Below, one piece after another: positions 1 through 8,967 of a stretch of 11,806 nucleotides of DNA. The notes under the pieces were generated by a model. It saw only the letters and a program-made list of their open reading frames with translations, was not told where the DNA came from and ran no database searches. Within the stretch, counting starts at the first letter, position 1. Each line of letters opens with the position of its first letter. The stretch comes from Irineochytrium annulatum (Eukaryota; Chytridiomycota; Chytridiomycetes; Chytridiales; Chytridiaceae). Location of the stretch: contig JADGJL010000940.1 in assembly GCA_027600665.1 (NCBI GenBank), forward strand, positions 1 through 11,806, in the 5' to 3' direction. A program made the position numbers and the translations under genes.

Positions 1-3000
1 CTTCATCCTCCTCCATCGCACCCGCCCCGTTCCCCTCCGCCGTTCCGTTCCCTGCACCACCATCGACACTCTCGCTCGCACCGCCGCCGCCGTCGGCCTC
101 GGCTGGCGCATCCGCAACGACGGCCTTTTTCTTCTTGGGCTTCTTCTTCTTCTTCTTCGAAAGCGGGAACTCCCTCCTCGAGGGCCTCTTCCTGGTCGGC
201 ACGGCACCAGCCGCCGATCCATCGCCCGCAACGCCGCCGGCCGCGTCGACCGCGACCCCGTTCGCGTCCGTGATCGCCGCGGGAGGGTGGAAGACGTGAT
301 GGAGGATCATTGACTGCTCGATTGTGCCCGCGACGTGGTGCTCGAGGTCCATCCAGCCGTAGTAGGTGTTGAGATCCGAGCACGGGCGGGCGCCGTCCGG
401 GGGCGGGAAGGCGAAGTTCGGGCCAAAGTTGGCGTGCAAGATGCCGCCGGCATACGAAGATACGGCCGGGTAGTATTTCCCTGATCACAAAAAGAGAGTC
501 AGCAACAATAAAAACCTTGTCAGAACGAGGAAAACCACAAACCTTGATAAAGGTCTTTAAACGCGACACCGATCTCGACTCCGTTCTTGTAGTAGCGGAT
601 TTCGCTCCCCAAAAGCCTCTCCATAGGTGGACTGCGGAGCTGTTCGTACTTGCCGCCCGTCCAAAGCCGACGCCGGTACTCATCGTAATCCGTCACGGGG
701 GGCAAGAGGATCGACATCCCAATTACGTCACCATCCTCTGCAAGCATGGGGTCCGTTAATTACCGAATCTATGCTTACCACCAAATACTTACGGTATCCC
801 TCTGCAAAGTTCTCCCTCCCCTCCAGCGGGAAAGAGTCATGGAATAACGTGCCGGGAGACGACCGGTACGAGTAGCTGAACTTGTCGTACCCGCATGGCG
901 CATTCAGGTCTCCCGAGATCTGGGACCAACCTATACGCGCGTTCCCCTTCTCCGAGCTGCCTCGCTTGAAAGTAACTAGTAGCGGAAACGGATATTAACA
1001 AAGAACTCTAGCCAAATGAACCAACCTTCGTAGTACCAATGACCTTCGTAAACGCCGTGACTTGCCTTCGCCATCTTATACCCCTGAAAAGAGAGTGCAT
1101 AAATACGACGCACGAACATAAAGCAATTGCGAAACGATGCAAACCTTCGCCGTGTACGTTGACATCCCGTCTTCCGAAGTTTTCATCAGCGGCGCAGCAT
1201 GTGTCGGCTCGGTGCTAATTTGCATGGTGAACGGCGGGGTCGGGTTGTTGATGTCCGGGTAGAGCACTGTTCAAATCAATAACTGTTAGCGACCCGTTGT
1301 TCAGAGAAAGAGTGAACGTACTTATGGCGGTCGTCGGGTCAATCTTAACCTCTGGCAACCTCCTGCTGTTCCCCTTTGGCTTCGTCCCAGGCTTCTTCCC
1401 CTTAACCTCGCTCAAGATCGCCTCAGGCGTGACGCCGGCGCTCGCCTTCGGCCTCTTCCCCTTCTGTTTAATTCATTAGTTCAACGCGACGTATTGTAAC
1501 GCAAAGCGAGATAATACGCACCGTCCCATCACCTTCCTCGTGCTTCCTCTTCACACCGCCAACGCTCATCCCGGCGCCGTCTAAACCATGCGGCACATTG
1601 ATCCTCTGCCCGCCGCCGTGCCCGCCATGACCTCCCATCACCATACCTCCGCCACCGCCGCTCCCGCCCTCCATCTCCTTCACACCCATCTCCCTCAACG
1701 TCCCATCCTCCTCAATCTCATACGCCGCATACTTTCCCCTTCTGCTCAGTTCGTCCATGCTCGGGAACGCCAGCACGTTGCTCAGGGCCCAGAACCCGGC
1801 CTCCGCGGGGAACATGTCCTTCCCGCTGACAAAGCGGTCCGAGGTACCCATAGCGGACGCGAGGGACGAGGACCACGTCTGCGGGCGGGGCTTAAGCCAG
1901 AGCCGATCCCAGCGTGAGTCGACAAAGGAGGCGATCTGCTTGCGCATGTGGTAGTACAGGCGGCCGTCGAGGGCGCCAGGGTGGGGCGGGACCGTATGCG
2001 ACAGGTTGAACAGGACGAGGTGGGCGACGTCGCACCTTTAAAGGGGGTGAGCGAGTTAAATAGGGACGCGCGGAACAGTGCAACAGACGAATGTACGCAC
2101 CAGGAAAGCGTGAGGCGACGAAGCTTCTCCTTCCCGGTTTCCGTGCAACCGCTACATATCAAGTAGAAAAAGTCGTCCCCGAGCAGAGGAGGCTCCCTCC
2201 AAGTCTTGAACGAGCTCATACATTCTGCGCCAATGTTAATACGTGGGTCACCTTCGGGGACAACCACATGACCACTCACGTTGATGGAACATCTTGTGAC
2301 ACTTCGCGCACTGAATCATCGGCCTCGTGCTCGGCGGCAAGTCCTTCCCACAATAACACGGCGGGCCCGGGGGTGGCGGCGGCGGCGTCCCATTCTTCAC
2401 CCTCGGCCTGGCTCTCTCCGTCCTCTTCCTCGCGGCGCCGGCCGACTGACCAGACATGCCCCCGTTAGCGTTCCCGTCCTCTGACTTGAGCTTCTTCTTC
2501 TTCGCCTGTCCCAAGTCACCACCCATGCCGTTAGCCGCGACGGCGCCCGGCGGCATAAGCATGAAGTTTCCGAGGCCCGGAGGGCGGACACCACCGGACA
2601 CGGCGGCGGCGTTTGCGTAGGCCTGCATCTGGGCAAAGTAGGCGAGCTGGTATTGCGCGGCCGCGGCCGGGTTTTGGGCAACAGCGCCGTTGGCCGCGCC
2701 GGCAGGGTTGGCGTTGGCGCCCTGGGCGAAGAAGTTGGCGAGTTGTGGATGCGCGGCTTGGGCCGGGTCCGTTGGGCTCGTCGGGCTTGTGGAGGACCCG
2801 GGTTGCTTTCTGTTCGGTTTCAATAAAAGGTATTAAACGAGGAAGTGCAACGCGACGTGCAGCACAAACCCTTGTTGTGCGGCAGCCATAAATGGAAAGG
2901 GCATCATCATGGGCTGCTGTCCTGGCATCTGAGGCACGATAACGGCTCCCGGGATGGTAGGGTGAGGAAAAGCCTGGAAAGGGAAGGCGCCAGGCCTAGC

Positions 3001-3385
3001 TCCGTACTGCATCATCATCTGCGCGGAAAGGAAAGAGACGAAAATTAGTGAATGTGTCAGTGTACATTATCATAGCGAGAAAGAAGGAGGCTTAAATATT
3101 TAAACACCCCTCCAAGTTAAAACCGCGCTTCCCACATATAAAAGGTCAAATAATAAAATTAATAAAAGAATGATCGGGAAAACTCTCATGTATAAAGTGA
3201 CAACATGGTGGGATGATCAAAATGGGTAACGTTGACAGAAAAATGAAATGGGAATGGACTTGCGCAATGCGGCAGCCACCCTCCACCTCCCAAGTACCCC
3301 CCATCAATAAATTACCTGAGCCTGCATCTGAGGCGGCATTGCCGCCATCCCGGCCATCTGCATCGCCGCGGCGGCAGCCGCCTGC

Positions 3386-3417
<32 letters not shown>

Positions 3418-3642
3418 TTGCTCCTGCTGTTGCTGATTCTGCGCACTACCGCCCTGCTCCTGCGTCTGCTTCAGGCCGGCCAGCGTCCTCGCGGGCTCGC
3501 TGTCCGAGTCGCCGGCATCCTCGTCCCCGGCGTGATTGTCATCGGCAGCGTCTTGGTTAGCGGCGCTGGCCGGGGCGGGGCTTTCGGACTCATTGGAGGC
3601 TGAGTCGTTCTGGTCGGTGGCGGCGTCGGCGTCGCTCGCCAT
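1..3642 (-). CDS. ash2: ASH2/Bre2-type COMPASS subunit (PHD + winged helix + SPRY), 3' end outside window
   Basis: Spliced model on the minus strand, as plus coordinates: 3316-3642, 2870-3018, 2280-2809, 2101-2224, 1522-2035, 1322-1463, 1145-1266, 1026-1083, 793-975, 543-737, 1-480. All ten junctions are GT...AG and keep frame, giving 941 codons with no stop before the edge. The start at 3642 is the first ATG in its frame and has GCC before ATGG. Visible parts: acidic head; Q/A-rich tract (~68-93); Met/Pro-rich segment; PHD finger with C310, C312, C326, C329, H334, C337, C359, C362; winged-helix-like region (~363-480, with LTLSW and DVAHLVLFNL); SPRY (~637-806, with GYKMAKASHG, ARIGWSQ, GYDKFSYSYRS, YYKNGVEIGVA, NFGPNF); Lys-rich then Gly/Ala/acidic tail (~889-941). 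In the known family, ASH2/Bre2 is a core subunit of Set1 H3K4 methyltransferase complexes in the nucleus. Fission yeast Ash2 also has PHD plus SPRY, whereas budding yeast Bre2 lacks the PHD. The protein is longer than typical homologues because of its low-complexity ends. Family assignment is strong; exact exon ends are my reading. Confidence 0.92.
3019..3315 (-). other. Long first intron of the ASH2 gene (297 bp)
   Basis: The donor GTAATT follows codon 109, and the acceptor CGCAG precedes the ATG ATG ATG codons of exon 2. A CACTAAT branch-like site and a pyrimidine stretch lie just before the acceptor. The other nine introns of this gene are 50-65 bp, so this one is about five times longer. 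Its middle (about 3090-3200) is strikingly AT-rich for this locus and includes the 12-bp palindrome TTAAATATTTAA at 3092-3103. Exons 1 and 2 join in phase 0, so no extra exon is needed. It may hold regulatory sequence or an alternative promoter, since exon 2 begins with in-frame ATGs. Confidence 0.75.
3382..3441 (-). repeat. CAG/CAA (polyglutamine) tract in the ASH2 first exon
   Basis: Read on the minus strand, this encodes Gln-Asn, four Gln, one Glu and then thirteen Gln (residues 68-87), followed by six Ala. The Gln codons are mixed, with CAG blocks of at most five units interrupted by CAA. Such interruption tends to stabilise a repeat compared with pure CAG. It lies in the disordered-looking N-terminal head, outside any folded domain. 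Length variation between strains is plausible but cannot be seen here. Confidence 0.9.
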
Positions 3643-4858
3643 GGCTGCTGCGTGCGTGAGAATTGGTGACGGCGTCGGCGGGTGGTGATGGGGCGGGTGT
3701 AGTTGTCTCGAGCTCGCGAGATTGATAGAAATGCGAGGGGGATTGCGAAGTGACCGCTCCCGTCGAATGAGATGCCGCAAAAAATGGTCGCTAAAATTCG
3801 TCAAAACGTTTTCTCAATGGGTTGCCATTTTCGATCGTGGTGCTGAGTGACTGGAATCGAAGTCCGCCGCGGAGCCGCCGAGGTCTGAGTCGAGGTCGAA
3901 GCCGAGGATCTCGAGGTCCGCGGCGCCATTGCCGGTGGAAGTCAGCTCCGCTCGCTTTAGAGGATTATTTTTTCAGAAGCCGGACGCGTACGATCAAGGT
4001 GGAAGTGTACGACGGAGCACTTGGTGGATTGATGTTTGAACGCTCTTGTACTTCGAGGCCCTTCCGCAATGCCGCCGACGCGTCGAAATTTTTAATTCTT
4101 TCGCTTGTAAAAGTCAGTTTTAGGTCAAGTGGCCGGAAAAAATATAAGGGACAGATTGTACACCCGACCGGGTCTCAGGTGAGAGACTGCCATGCTTTTG
4201 CGCGCGCTTTTGCTTCTCTCCATACATCTCAGCGATCGCCACCTGCCGATGTTACCTTTGGTTGCGTAGTAGTCGATACTCTCGCGCATGCAATGGCTTG
4301 GGAGTGAAATTTTACATTTTTCTGGTTGGGTTGAGGTTCTCTATGGCGGAGTGTCGTGGATGTTTGAATTACATAGATGCTCGACGCGTGAGATATCGTG
4401 TTTTTATTCTTTCTCTTTTCTCCGCTTTGTTCTTCCTCGGGTGGGCCACGGCGCGAGAGTGCTTTTTGCATGCGATGATGAGGCTTTGCAACCCATCGGT
4501 CGCTGTTTATGTCCTGGGAGCGTGCAATTGTACTTTCATTCCGCCCAGCTCATTGCACTGTTGCAGTTTGAAGTAGTGTAAAATCCTTTGTCATCTTACG
4601 CGCTGCTGACATCGTCTGCAAGCACGATGTGACAATTGAGAAGCTCATATCCGGAAACAACGCACCATTCCGTTACGATGCTTGTAGAACTCGATTGGGC
4701 ACGAGAAATGAATGGTGTGTATTATAACAAAGTGCTTGATAATAATAAGGAAAGTCCAAGAAAGGTAACAAGAGGCGGCAACTTGACCAAGAGAATGCTG
4801 ACGATTGCCTATGATTCGCCGTCCACTTAATTGCAACAGAAAGCAGGCAGACCAACTG
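3643..4858. other. Intergenic region: ASH2 promoter/leader and 3' flank of the OXLD gene
   Basis: No supported gene lies here. The part next to the ASH2 start (3643-3960) is GC-rich with C-rich stretches on the minus strand and the possible upstream ORFs described separately. From about 3960 to 4858 base composition becomes mixed, with AT-rich patches (for example 4715-4760), as expected of spacer. An open frame runs on the plus strand at 3822-4307, but it begins at TTG and resembles nothing. I saw no tRNA, transposon ends, or clear TATA or poly(A) signal at a convincing place. Confidence 0.6.
3801..3929 (-). promoter_or_regulatory. Possible 42-codon upstream ORF in the ASH2 5' flank
   Basis: On the minus strand an ATG at 3929 (GCA before ATGG) opens a frame of 42 codons ending in TGA at 3801-3803, about 160 bases before the ASH2 start. 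A second ATG at 3828 gives a 4-codon ORF in another frame. No further ATG lies between 3800 and 3642. The encoded peptide is Ser/Thr/Arg/Pro-rich and matches nothing I recognise. If transcription starts above 3929, these would be upstream ORFs; if it starts below, they are irrelevant promoter DNA. The transcription start cannot be placed from the sequence. Confidence 0.3.
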
Positions 4859-5362
4859 TCACCAGTCGAAGGCGCCGGTCATGATCGCCACACAGACAGG
4901 CGATGGCGACCTGCCGTCGCATTCCTTCACCGAATCCGGCTCCATGGTCAACATGCTGTCGCCTTTCGGCATAGCTTCAGGTTCCACGACCACCACCTCT
5001 TTCTTATCCCGGACGTCGTCCTTGCCCTCCCTTTCTGCTCCCAAGCGCGCCGCATCCTCCGGGTCCACCTCTGCCACAACCCCCTCCGTCTCCCTCTTCC
5101 TAGCCTCCTCCCTGGCGCCCTGACACTCCTTCCAGATCTTCAGCTCCTGCCCGTACAGCGTCAGCACGCACGGGTCGCAGCTACTCCCGCAGCAAGCCCC
5201 CGGAGGCGGCTTTGTCGGCCGGTCGTCCGCGAGGGCGATGGCCGTGAGCTCCTGGAGGCGCAAGGGTGTCAACCGGGGTGCGAGTTTCTTGAGGAGGGCC
5301 GAGTGGGCGAGCGGGGAGAACCGGGGTGCGGCCGGTGGAGGTGAGGCGTCGAATGCTGTCAT
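4859..5362 (-). CDS. Oxidoreductase-like domain protein (OXLD1 type)
   Basis: Single-exon frame of 167 codons plus TGA. The start at 5362 (CACC before ATG) is the first ATG in the frame; upstream the frame stays open only to a TAA at 5519-5521 with no ATG. The diagnostic segment, about residues 49-80, is PTKPPPGACCGSSCDPC followed by VLTLYGQELKIWKE, with Cys at 57, 58, 62 and 65. This matches the short oxidoreductase-like N-terminal domain family, whose animal member is OXLD1, generally regarded as mitochondrial and poorly characterised biochemically. The N-terminal 48 residues are Ala/Pro/Leu-rich with basic residues but not a clear presequence. The C-terminal half is charged, rich in Glu, Asp, Arg and Val, and has no recognised domain. 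The gene lies on the same strand as ASH2, 1.2 kb away, with no sign of co-regulation. The domain call is firm; the reaction is unknown. Confidence 0.85.
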   Translation of the reverse strand: MTAFDASPPPAAPRFSPLAHSALLKKLAPRLTPLRLQELTAIALADDRPTKPPPGACCGSSCDPCVLTLYGQELKIWKECQGAREEARKRETEGVVAEVDPEDAARLGAEREGKDDVRDKKEVVVVEPEAMPKGDSMLTMEPDSVKECDGRSPSPVCVAIMTGAFDW

Positions 5363-5403
5363 GGTGGTGTTTGACGGTAAAAGTGGGTGGCTGGGGCACT
5401 TAC
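5356..5403 (-). other. Intron-like segment spanning the OXLD start codon
   Basis: On the minus strand the sequence has a consensus donor GTAAGT at 5403 and an acceptor ACAG ending at 5356, 48 bp apart. The segment contains the OXLD start ATG at 5362. Removing it keeps the reading frame, because 48 is a multiple of three and the junction is phase 1. However, the upstream part of that frame has no ATG, so a spliced product would need a further 5' exon. No good branch site is visible. I treat it as a possible alternative splice, not as part of the main model. Confidence 0.3.
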
Positions 5404-6062
5404 TTCCACTCTGTTCCTCCCAGCTCAGAAGGCATACGACAACCGCTATTGCCTTTCCCACTTGCCTTGGCCTCTCCGGCTCCGTTGACAAGGTGATTGT
5501 AGTCTCCAGCACACATGATTTACCATGAGGCGTCGTTCAGTCTTCTTATGTCCTGAGCGAAGGGGAGCGACGCATAGGTCCCATGGAGCCCTGCGACGGT
5601 TTCGACGGCGCCCCGTTTCTGCATACGTATCAGGCCAGCTGAGCTGTTGAAGAGGCTGAAAATGTAGCTCGTTGATTTCAGGATGCAGTTCATTGTGTTG
5701 CAAATTGCAGATTCTGAGGTGCCGGCCCAGCCACGTCTAGATAACGTAACGACATGGCCCAAAAGCGTATTAGAGGTGACAGTTGGAAGCAGCATTTTTT
5801 TTTTAATTTGGTTATTCTGGCATTGAGATATTGCGTAGATTGAATGGCAGTTGGGTTTTTCGTTGTGGACGCTGGCGGAGGTTTTAACTTGGTTGCGTTC
5901 ATTTTCTCATCACTGCCGCGCAAATAGGTTCAGTTTCCCAATGCTATATATTCCTACGTGCGATCGCTACACCATTCACTCCATGACCAACATCCCTCAC
6001 CCCGCATGTCCCCTGTCGCCGCCAACGTGGCCCTCCCCCGCACCCCGCATATCGCAGCAGGG
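5363..6062. other. Intergenic region between the F-box gene and the OXLD gene
   Basis: Both flanking genes are on the minus strand, so this holds the 3' flank of the F-box gene and the promoter and leader of the OXLD gene. A TATATA element lies near 5943-5950, and a run of ten A on the minus strand lies near 5797-5806. Either could take part in 3'-end formation or promoter architecture, but neither is decisive. Open frames of 77-91 codons on the minus strand either start at non-ATG codons or show no recognisable protein character. I see no gene beyond the small upstream ORF listed separately. Confidence 0.55.
5400..5516 (-). promoter_or_regulatory. Possible 38-codon upstream ORF before the OXLD start
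   Basis: An ATG at 5516 opens 38 codons ending in TAA at 5400-5402, which overlaps the GTAAGT donor-like site. It is in a different frame from the OXLD protein and ends 37 bases before the OXLD ATG at 5362. If the mRNA starts upstream of 5516, this ORF would be met first by scanning ribosomes and could lower OXLD translation. No homology is recognised in the peptide. Confidence 0.35.
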
Positions 6063-8153
6063 TCATTCCACAAAATCGACATTGGACCCCGGGCCGTCTG
6101 AGTCGATACCTGCGCCTTCCGGAGGCGACCTTCCTACCGCGCGCACACCCCCACCTTCTGGTCGGCCCAGCAGCAGGTCCCTATTTAGTACCGGGTCCCA
6201 CACCTCCGCGACGAGCTTGTTTGTAAACATGACGAATTGGTTCTTTGGCCCGCGCTCCACACTGCCCCTGATACCGCACGGCACGTCCGCCAGGAGCTCG
6301 CCTGTCTCGAGGAGGTAAACGTGAATCTGGTAGTTGGACGAGACGACGTAGATGTTCGGCAGGAGGACGTAGTACCCGTACCGGTCGTCTATTTCATCGC
6401 CATTTGTAAGCCGACATAATATACACCGTGAAGCCAAGCTGCAGGGAAAAAGATGAAGAATACCTTCGGAACACTCCAGCTCCTTAATCAACGGCGACGC
6501 CACTGGGCAGTCCCACATCCCCGCACCCGTCTTCACGGGCCCCCTACGCCGCCCAATCCACCCGATGCCCTCCAGCGCCGCCCCCAAATCCCAAACGGCA
6601 AAATTACACCTCCTCGGCCCGCTCCCCATCACCCCGACCCTGTTAACCAGGAGCAAGCTCCGTGGCGCCTGCCACGCGAGCGCCCCCGGCGCGGTCCGGT
6701 CGTCAGGCTCGTCCGCGAACGCGCCCAAACTCAACGACCTCCTCCCCTCGCAGGCGACGCTCAGGACGGCGGCGCCGGTCGCGGCGTCCCACAGCACGAC
6801 GCGCGCGGCGCCCCGGGTGCCCGTGGCGTGCTCCGTCATGACGAGGTGCGGGTGATACGGGTGGCAGACGGCGACGGCCTGGACGTCGTCCCCGACCCGG
6901 AGTGTCGTGACGTGGACGTTGTCGGGCGCGGAGGTGAGGTCGACGTGGGAGAGGAAGGCGGAGCCGGAGGTCAGGAGGCCGACGGCTAGGTGGTGGAGGG
7001 GGCGGGAGGCGTGGTCGGAGCGGGTGTGGAGCGTCGGGTGCGCGACGACGCGGACCGGGATGTGATCCTGCGGGAGCGGGACGCGTGCGATGGCGGTGGT
7101 CCCTGAGCCTGCCGCAGCGGTCTCGGCGAGGTCGTAAAACGCCAACGTGTTCGTGACGGGTTGGTGGGACTCGTCCTGCTGCGTGACCTCGACCGCGACG
7201 AGCGAGTTGTTCATCTCGTCCAGCTCGACGAACTCGGCCGCGACGCCGGCGCCGCCCCAAACGACGTGGTGGACGAACTCGCGCGTGTCAAAGTCGAGCG
7301 TCAGCATGTGTGACGATTGGAACGCGCGGCCGCGGCGGACGTCCACCAGGCATCCAATGAGCTTCGACCGCGGCTCGCCAACGTCGAAGGAGCGGTCCGA
7401 GAACCAGGTTGACAAGCTCATCGACAACCGGCCCGGGGGCCGGTTATCAACTAGGTTTACCTCGACGTCGTCCTCAAAGCACTCGTCTTGCTCCAGGATC
7501 TCCATCAGGTGCGCGCGGATCGCGTCGTCCGTAAACCGGCGCGTGTAAGTCCGGTGGTCGGCCGGCAGAAGGGGCACTGGGCCCGGCGGCGGAGGCTCCG
7601 CCACCGGTTGGTCCGAAATCGAGAGAGACTCCATTGCGCCCACCATCGCGGCCGCGGCCTCTTCAGACCCGTCATGAACCCGGATGATCAGCGGCTCCTC
7701 GGCCTCCGCGATGGACCCGGCGCCAAAGCCGTTCGCGCCTGCCCCAGTTGCACGCCTGCCAGATTCCCTCAAAAGCCGGATCTCGTCCCCATACCGCCGC
7801 CAGCTGTCGACGGCGATCAGGGACTGCCGCAGCTTGCCCCTCCAGTCGCATGCTGGCTCCCTCGCGCTCGGGAGGCGGTACTTCGTGGAAGCCGTGATAC
7901 TGAGGGTGTTGATCAGTCATGCTACGCCAGCCCCCTCCACCCTCCATTACCTCGGGAAAAATGCCCTGTAGGCGTGAAACCAAATTTGGTTCGTCAAGCT
8001 CAAGCTCAGCGCCTGTCGCGAGGTGCGAGCGTAAACGGCGATGGGCTGGATCGACTTGGAGTCGGCGAGGTGGGTCAGGACCTCGATCCAGAGGTCGTCG
8101 GGGAGGTCAGGCTGGACGGGAGGAGGAGTGGGCGAGCTGAGCATCGTCAGCAT
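6063..8153 (-). CDS. F-box protein with beta-propeller-like C-terminal region
   Basis: Model on the minus strand: exons 7951-8153, 6464-7899 and 6063-6388, giving 654 codons plus TGA. The first intron (7900-7950, 51 bp) has donor GTAATG, a TGACTGATC branch-like site and acceptor CAG. It joins the frames as FFP-S-ITASTK. The start at 8153 has ACG before ATG; a second ATG lies three codons in. Residues ~14-62 form an F-box (LPDDLWIEVLTHL followed by ARTSRQALSLSL and IWFHAY). The next part (WRGKLRQSLIAVDSWRRYG, ~87-105) is the basic/Trp segment often seen after an F-box in fungal proteins. Later segments such as RVVLWDAATG (~434-443), FAVWDLGAAL (~501-510) and YQIHVYLLETGELL look like degenerate WD or propeller blades. 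F-box proteins bind Skp1 and present substrates to SCF ubiquitin ligases; the substrate is unknown. The F-box call is strong, the propeller call moderate. Confidence 0.85.
6389..6463 (-). other. Probable 75-bp second intron of the F-box gene, in-frame if retained
   Basis: Donor GTATTC after the codon-546 phase-1 position (ECSE|D) and acceptor AAATAG, with a GGCTTACAA branch-like site 21 bases before the exon. The segment has no in-frame stop and is 25 codons long, so translation could also read straight through, adding 25 residues to give 679. I favour splicing because the inserted residues are Cys/Leu-rich, unlike the flanks, and the spliced junction runs smoothly into DDRYGYYVLLPN. The donor is not perfect, so retention cannot be excluded. 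Confidence 0.55.
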
Positions 8154-8967
8154 CGTGATTGTGGCTTGAAGAGCGGGTAATAAGACGCGCCCTTCCTATC
8201 ACTGGTTTAAAGGTATCAACGTTACCTGAGAATATCAGTAGGAGTAGTTGTAGGTTGAAGAACATTTTATTACTACGTGACGGATGATCTTTTACTAAGG
8301 CACAAGTACATGTTGAGGGCGGAAAGGCTAAGCGGTGAGGTAAACTTCGGGAAGGATAGTGCGGATTCATGCGGAAGTCTACAATAAGACGAATTCTACC
8401 GGAGCCTGCCGTCGTAGTCTCCTCAACACTTGTCTCCATCATGAAGAATTATTTTCGAATAAGGTTGCGCTAACTCGGAGTCTGAGATAACAAAAGGGTG
8501 ACAAGGACTGACATTGGTGGCAGACATCAGCAATTGCGTGTGGAAGCAGCGAAGTTTTCGTGCTGCTGGCACGCTGTCGATTCCGGGTTTTCACGATGAT
8601 ACCTTGATGAGTGACGAGGACATGTGAGATGCCACGCTGGCCCATACGAGGAGATGCGATGAAGGGTCCCACAGTAAACTTCCGAACAGAAATGTCCGAC
8701 CCCATCATCCCATCCTCACGCATGGTCGTTCTTCGGTTGCGACATCGAGCCGTTGTCCAGCGATCAGAGCGGGATCAGGCACAAGGAGCCGATCTGCGCC
8801 ATCATCAAAGAGCCCCTGGAACGAACTCGTCCCGATAATGTTGTCGATCGCGCAATACCCTCGGTGCTCCCACACACTGTCGCAGGCCCTCCTGGCCCAC
8901 CTCCGTCCCACGCCTCCACCTTCTCCTCTTTCCCGCGGTTGCTCCTCTGCGTTTCCTTCACGCAACG
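8154..8967. other. Divergent intergenic region between the F-box gene and the Cys/His-cluster gene
   Basis: The two flanking genes point away from each other, so their promoters and leaders share this 814-bp stretch. Composition is mixed, less GC-rich than the coding exons. Open frames exist on both strands, including an ATG-started 94-codon frame on the minus strand (8439-8723) and a TTG-started 86-codon one (8705-8965). None shows a recognisable domain and several overlap each other in opposite directions. No clear TATA box or binding-site array could be pinned down. Confidence 0.5.

Noticed and set aside
1..683. 226-codon Arg-rich minus-strand frame at the left end
   Set aside because: It is out of frame with the SPRY exons, which continue in another frame through a clear GT...AG intron at 481-542.
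3840..3865. Sequence resembling a tRNA B-box on the minus strand (TTCGATTCC)
   Set aside because: No A-box, acceptor stem or cloverleaf could be found around it.
3822..4307. 161-codon open frame on the plus strand
   Set aside because: It begins at TTG with no early ATG, runs through the ASH2 leader on the other strand and then AT-richer spacer, and has no recognisable domain or usable splice continuation.
4262..4581. Overlapping plus-strand frames of about 100 codons with hydrophobic, Cys-rich translations
   Set aside because: Two overlapping frames are open in the same stretch, the translations look random, and there is no splice partner or family resemblance.
5363..5512. N-terminal extension of the OXLD protein to 5512 (217 residues)
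   Set aside because: The codon at 5512 is GTG, not ATG, and the frame meets a stop at 5519-5521 without any ATG, so 5362 is the first usable start unless there is another exon.
5520..5923. Minus-strand frames of 77-91 codons between the F-box and OXLD genes
   Set aside because: One starts at TTG; the ATG-started one follows a run of ten A and has no recognisable protein features. More likely 3' flank of the F-box gene.
8439..8965. Two minus-strand frames (94 and 86 codons) that could be joined as a small gene upstream of the F-box gene
   Set aside because: The more upstream one starts at TTG, no convincing donor and acceptor joins them, equally long frames exist on the opposite strand, and no domain is visible.
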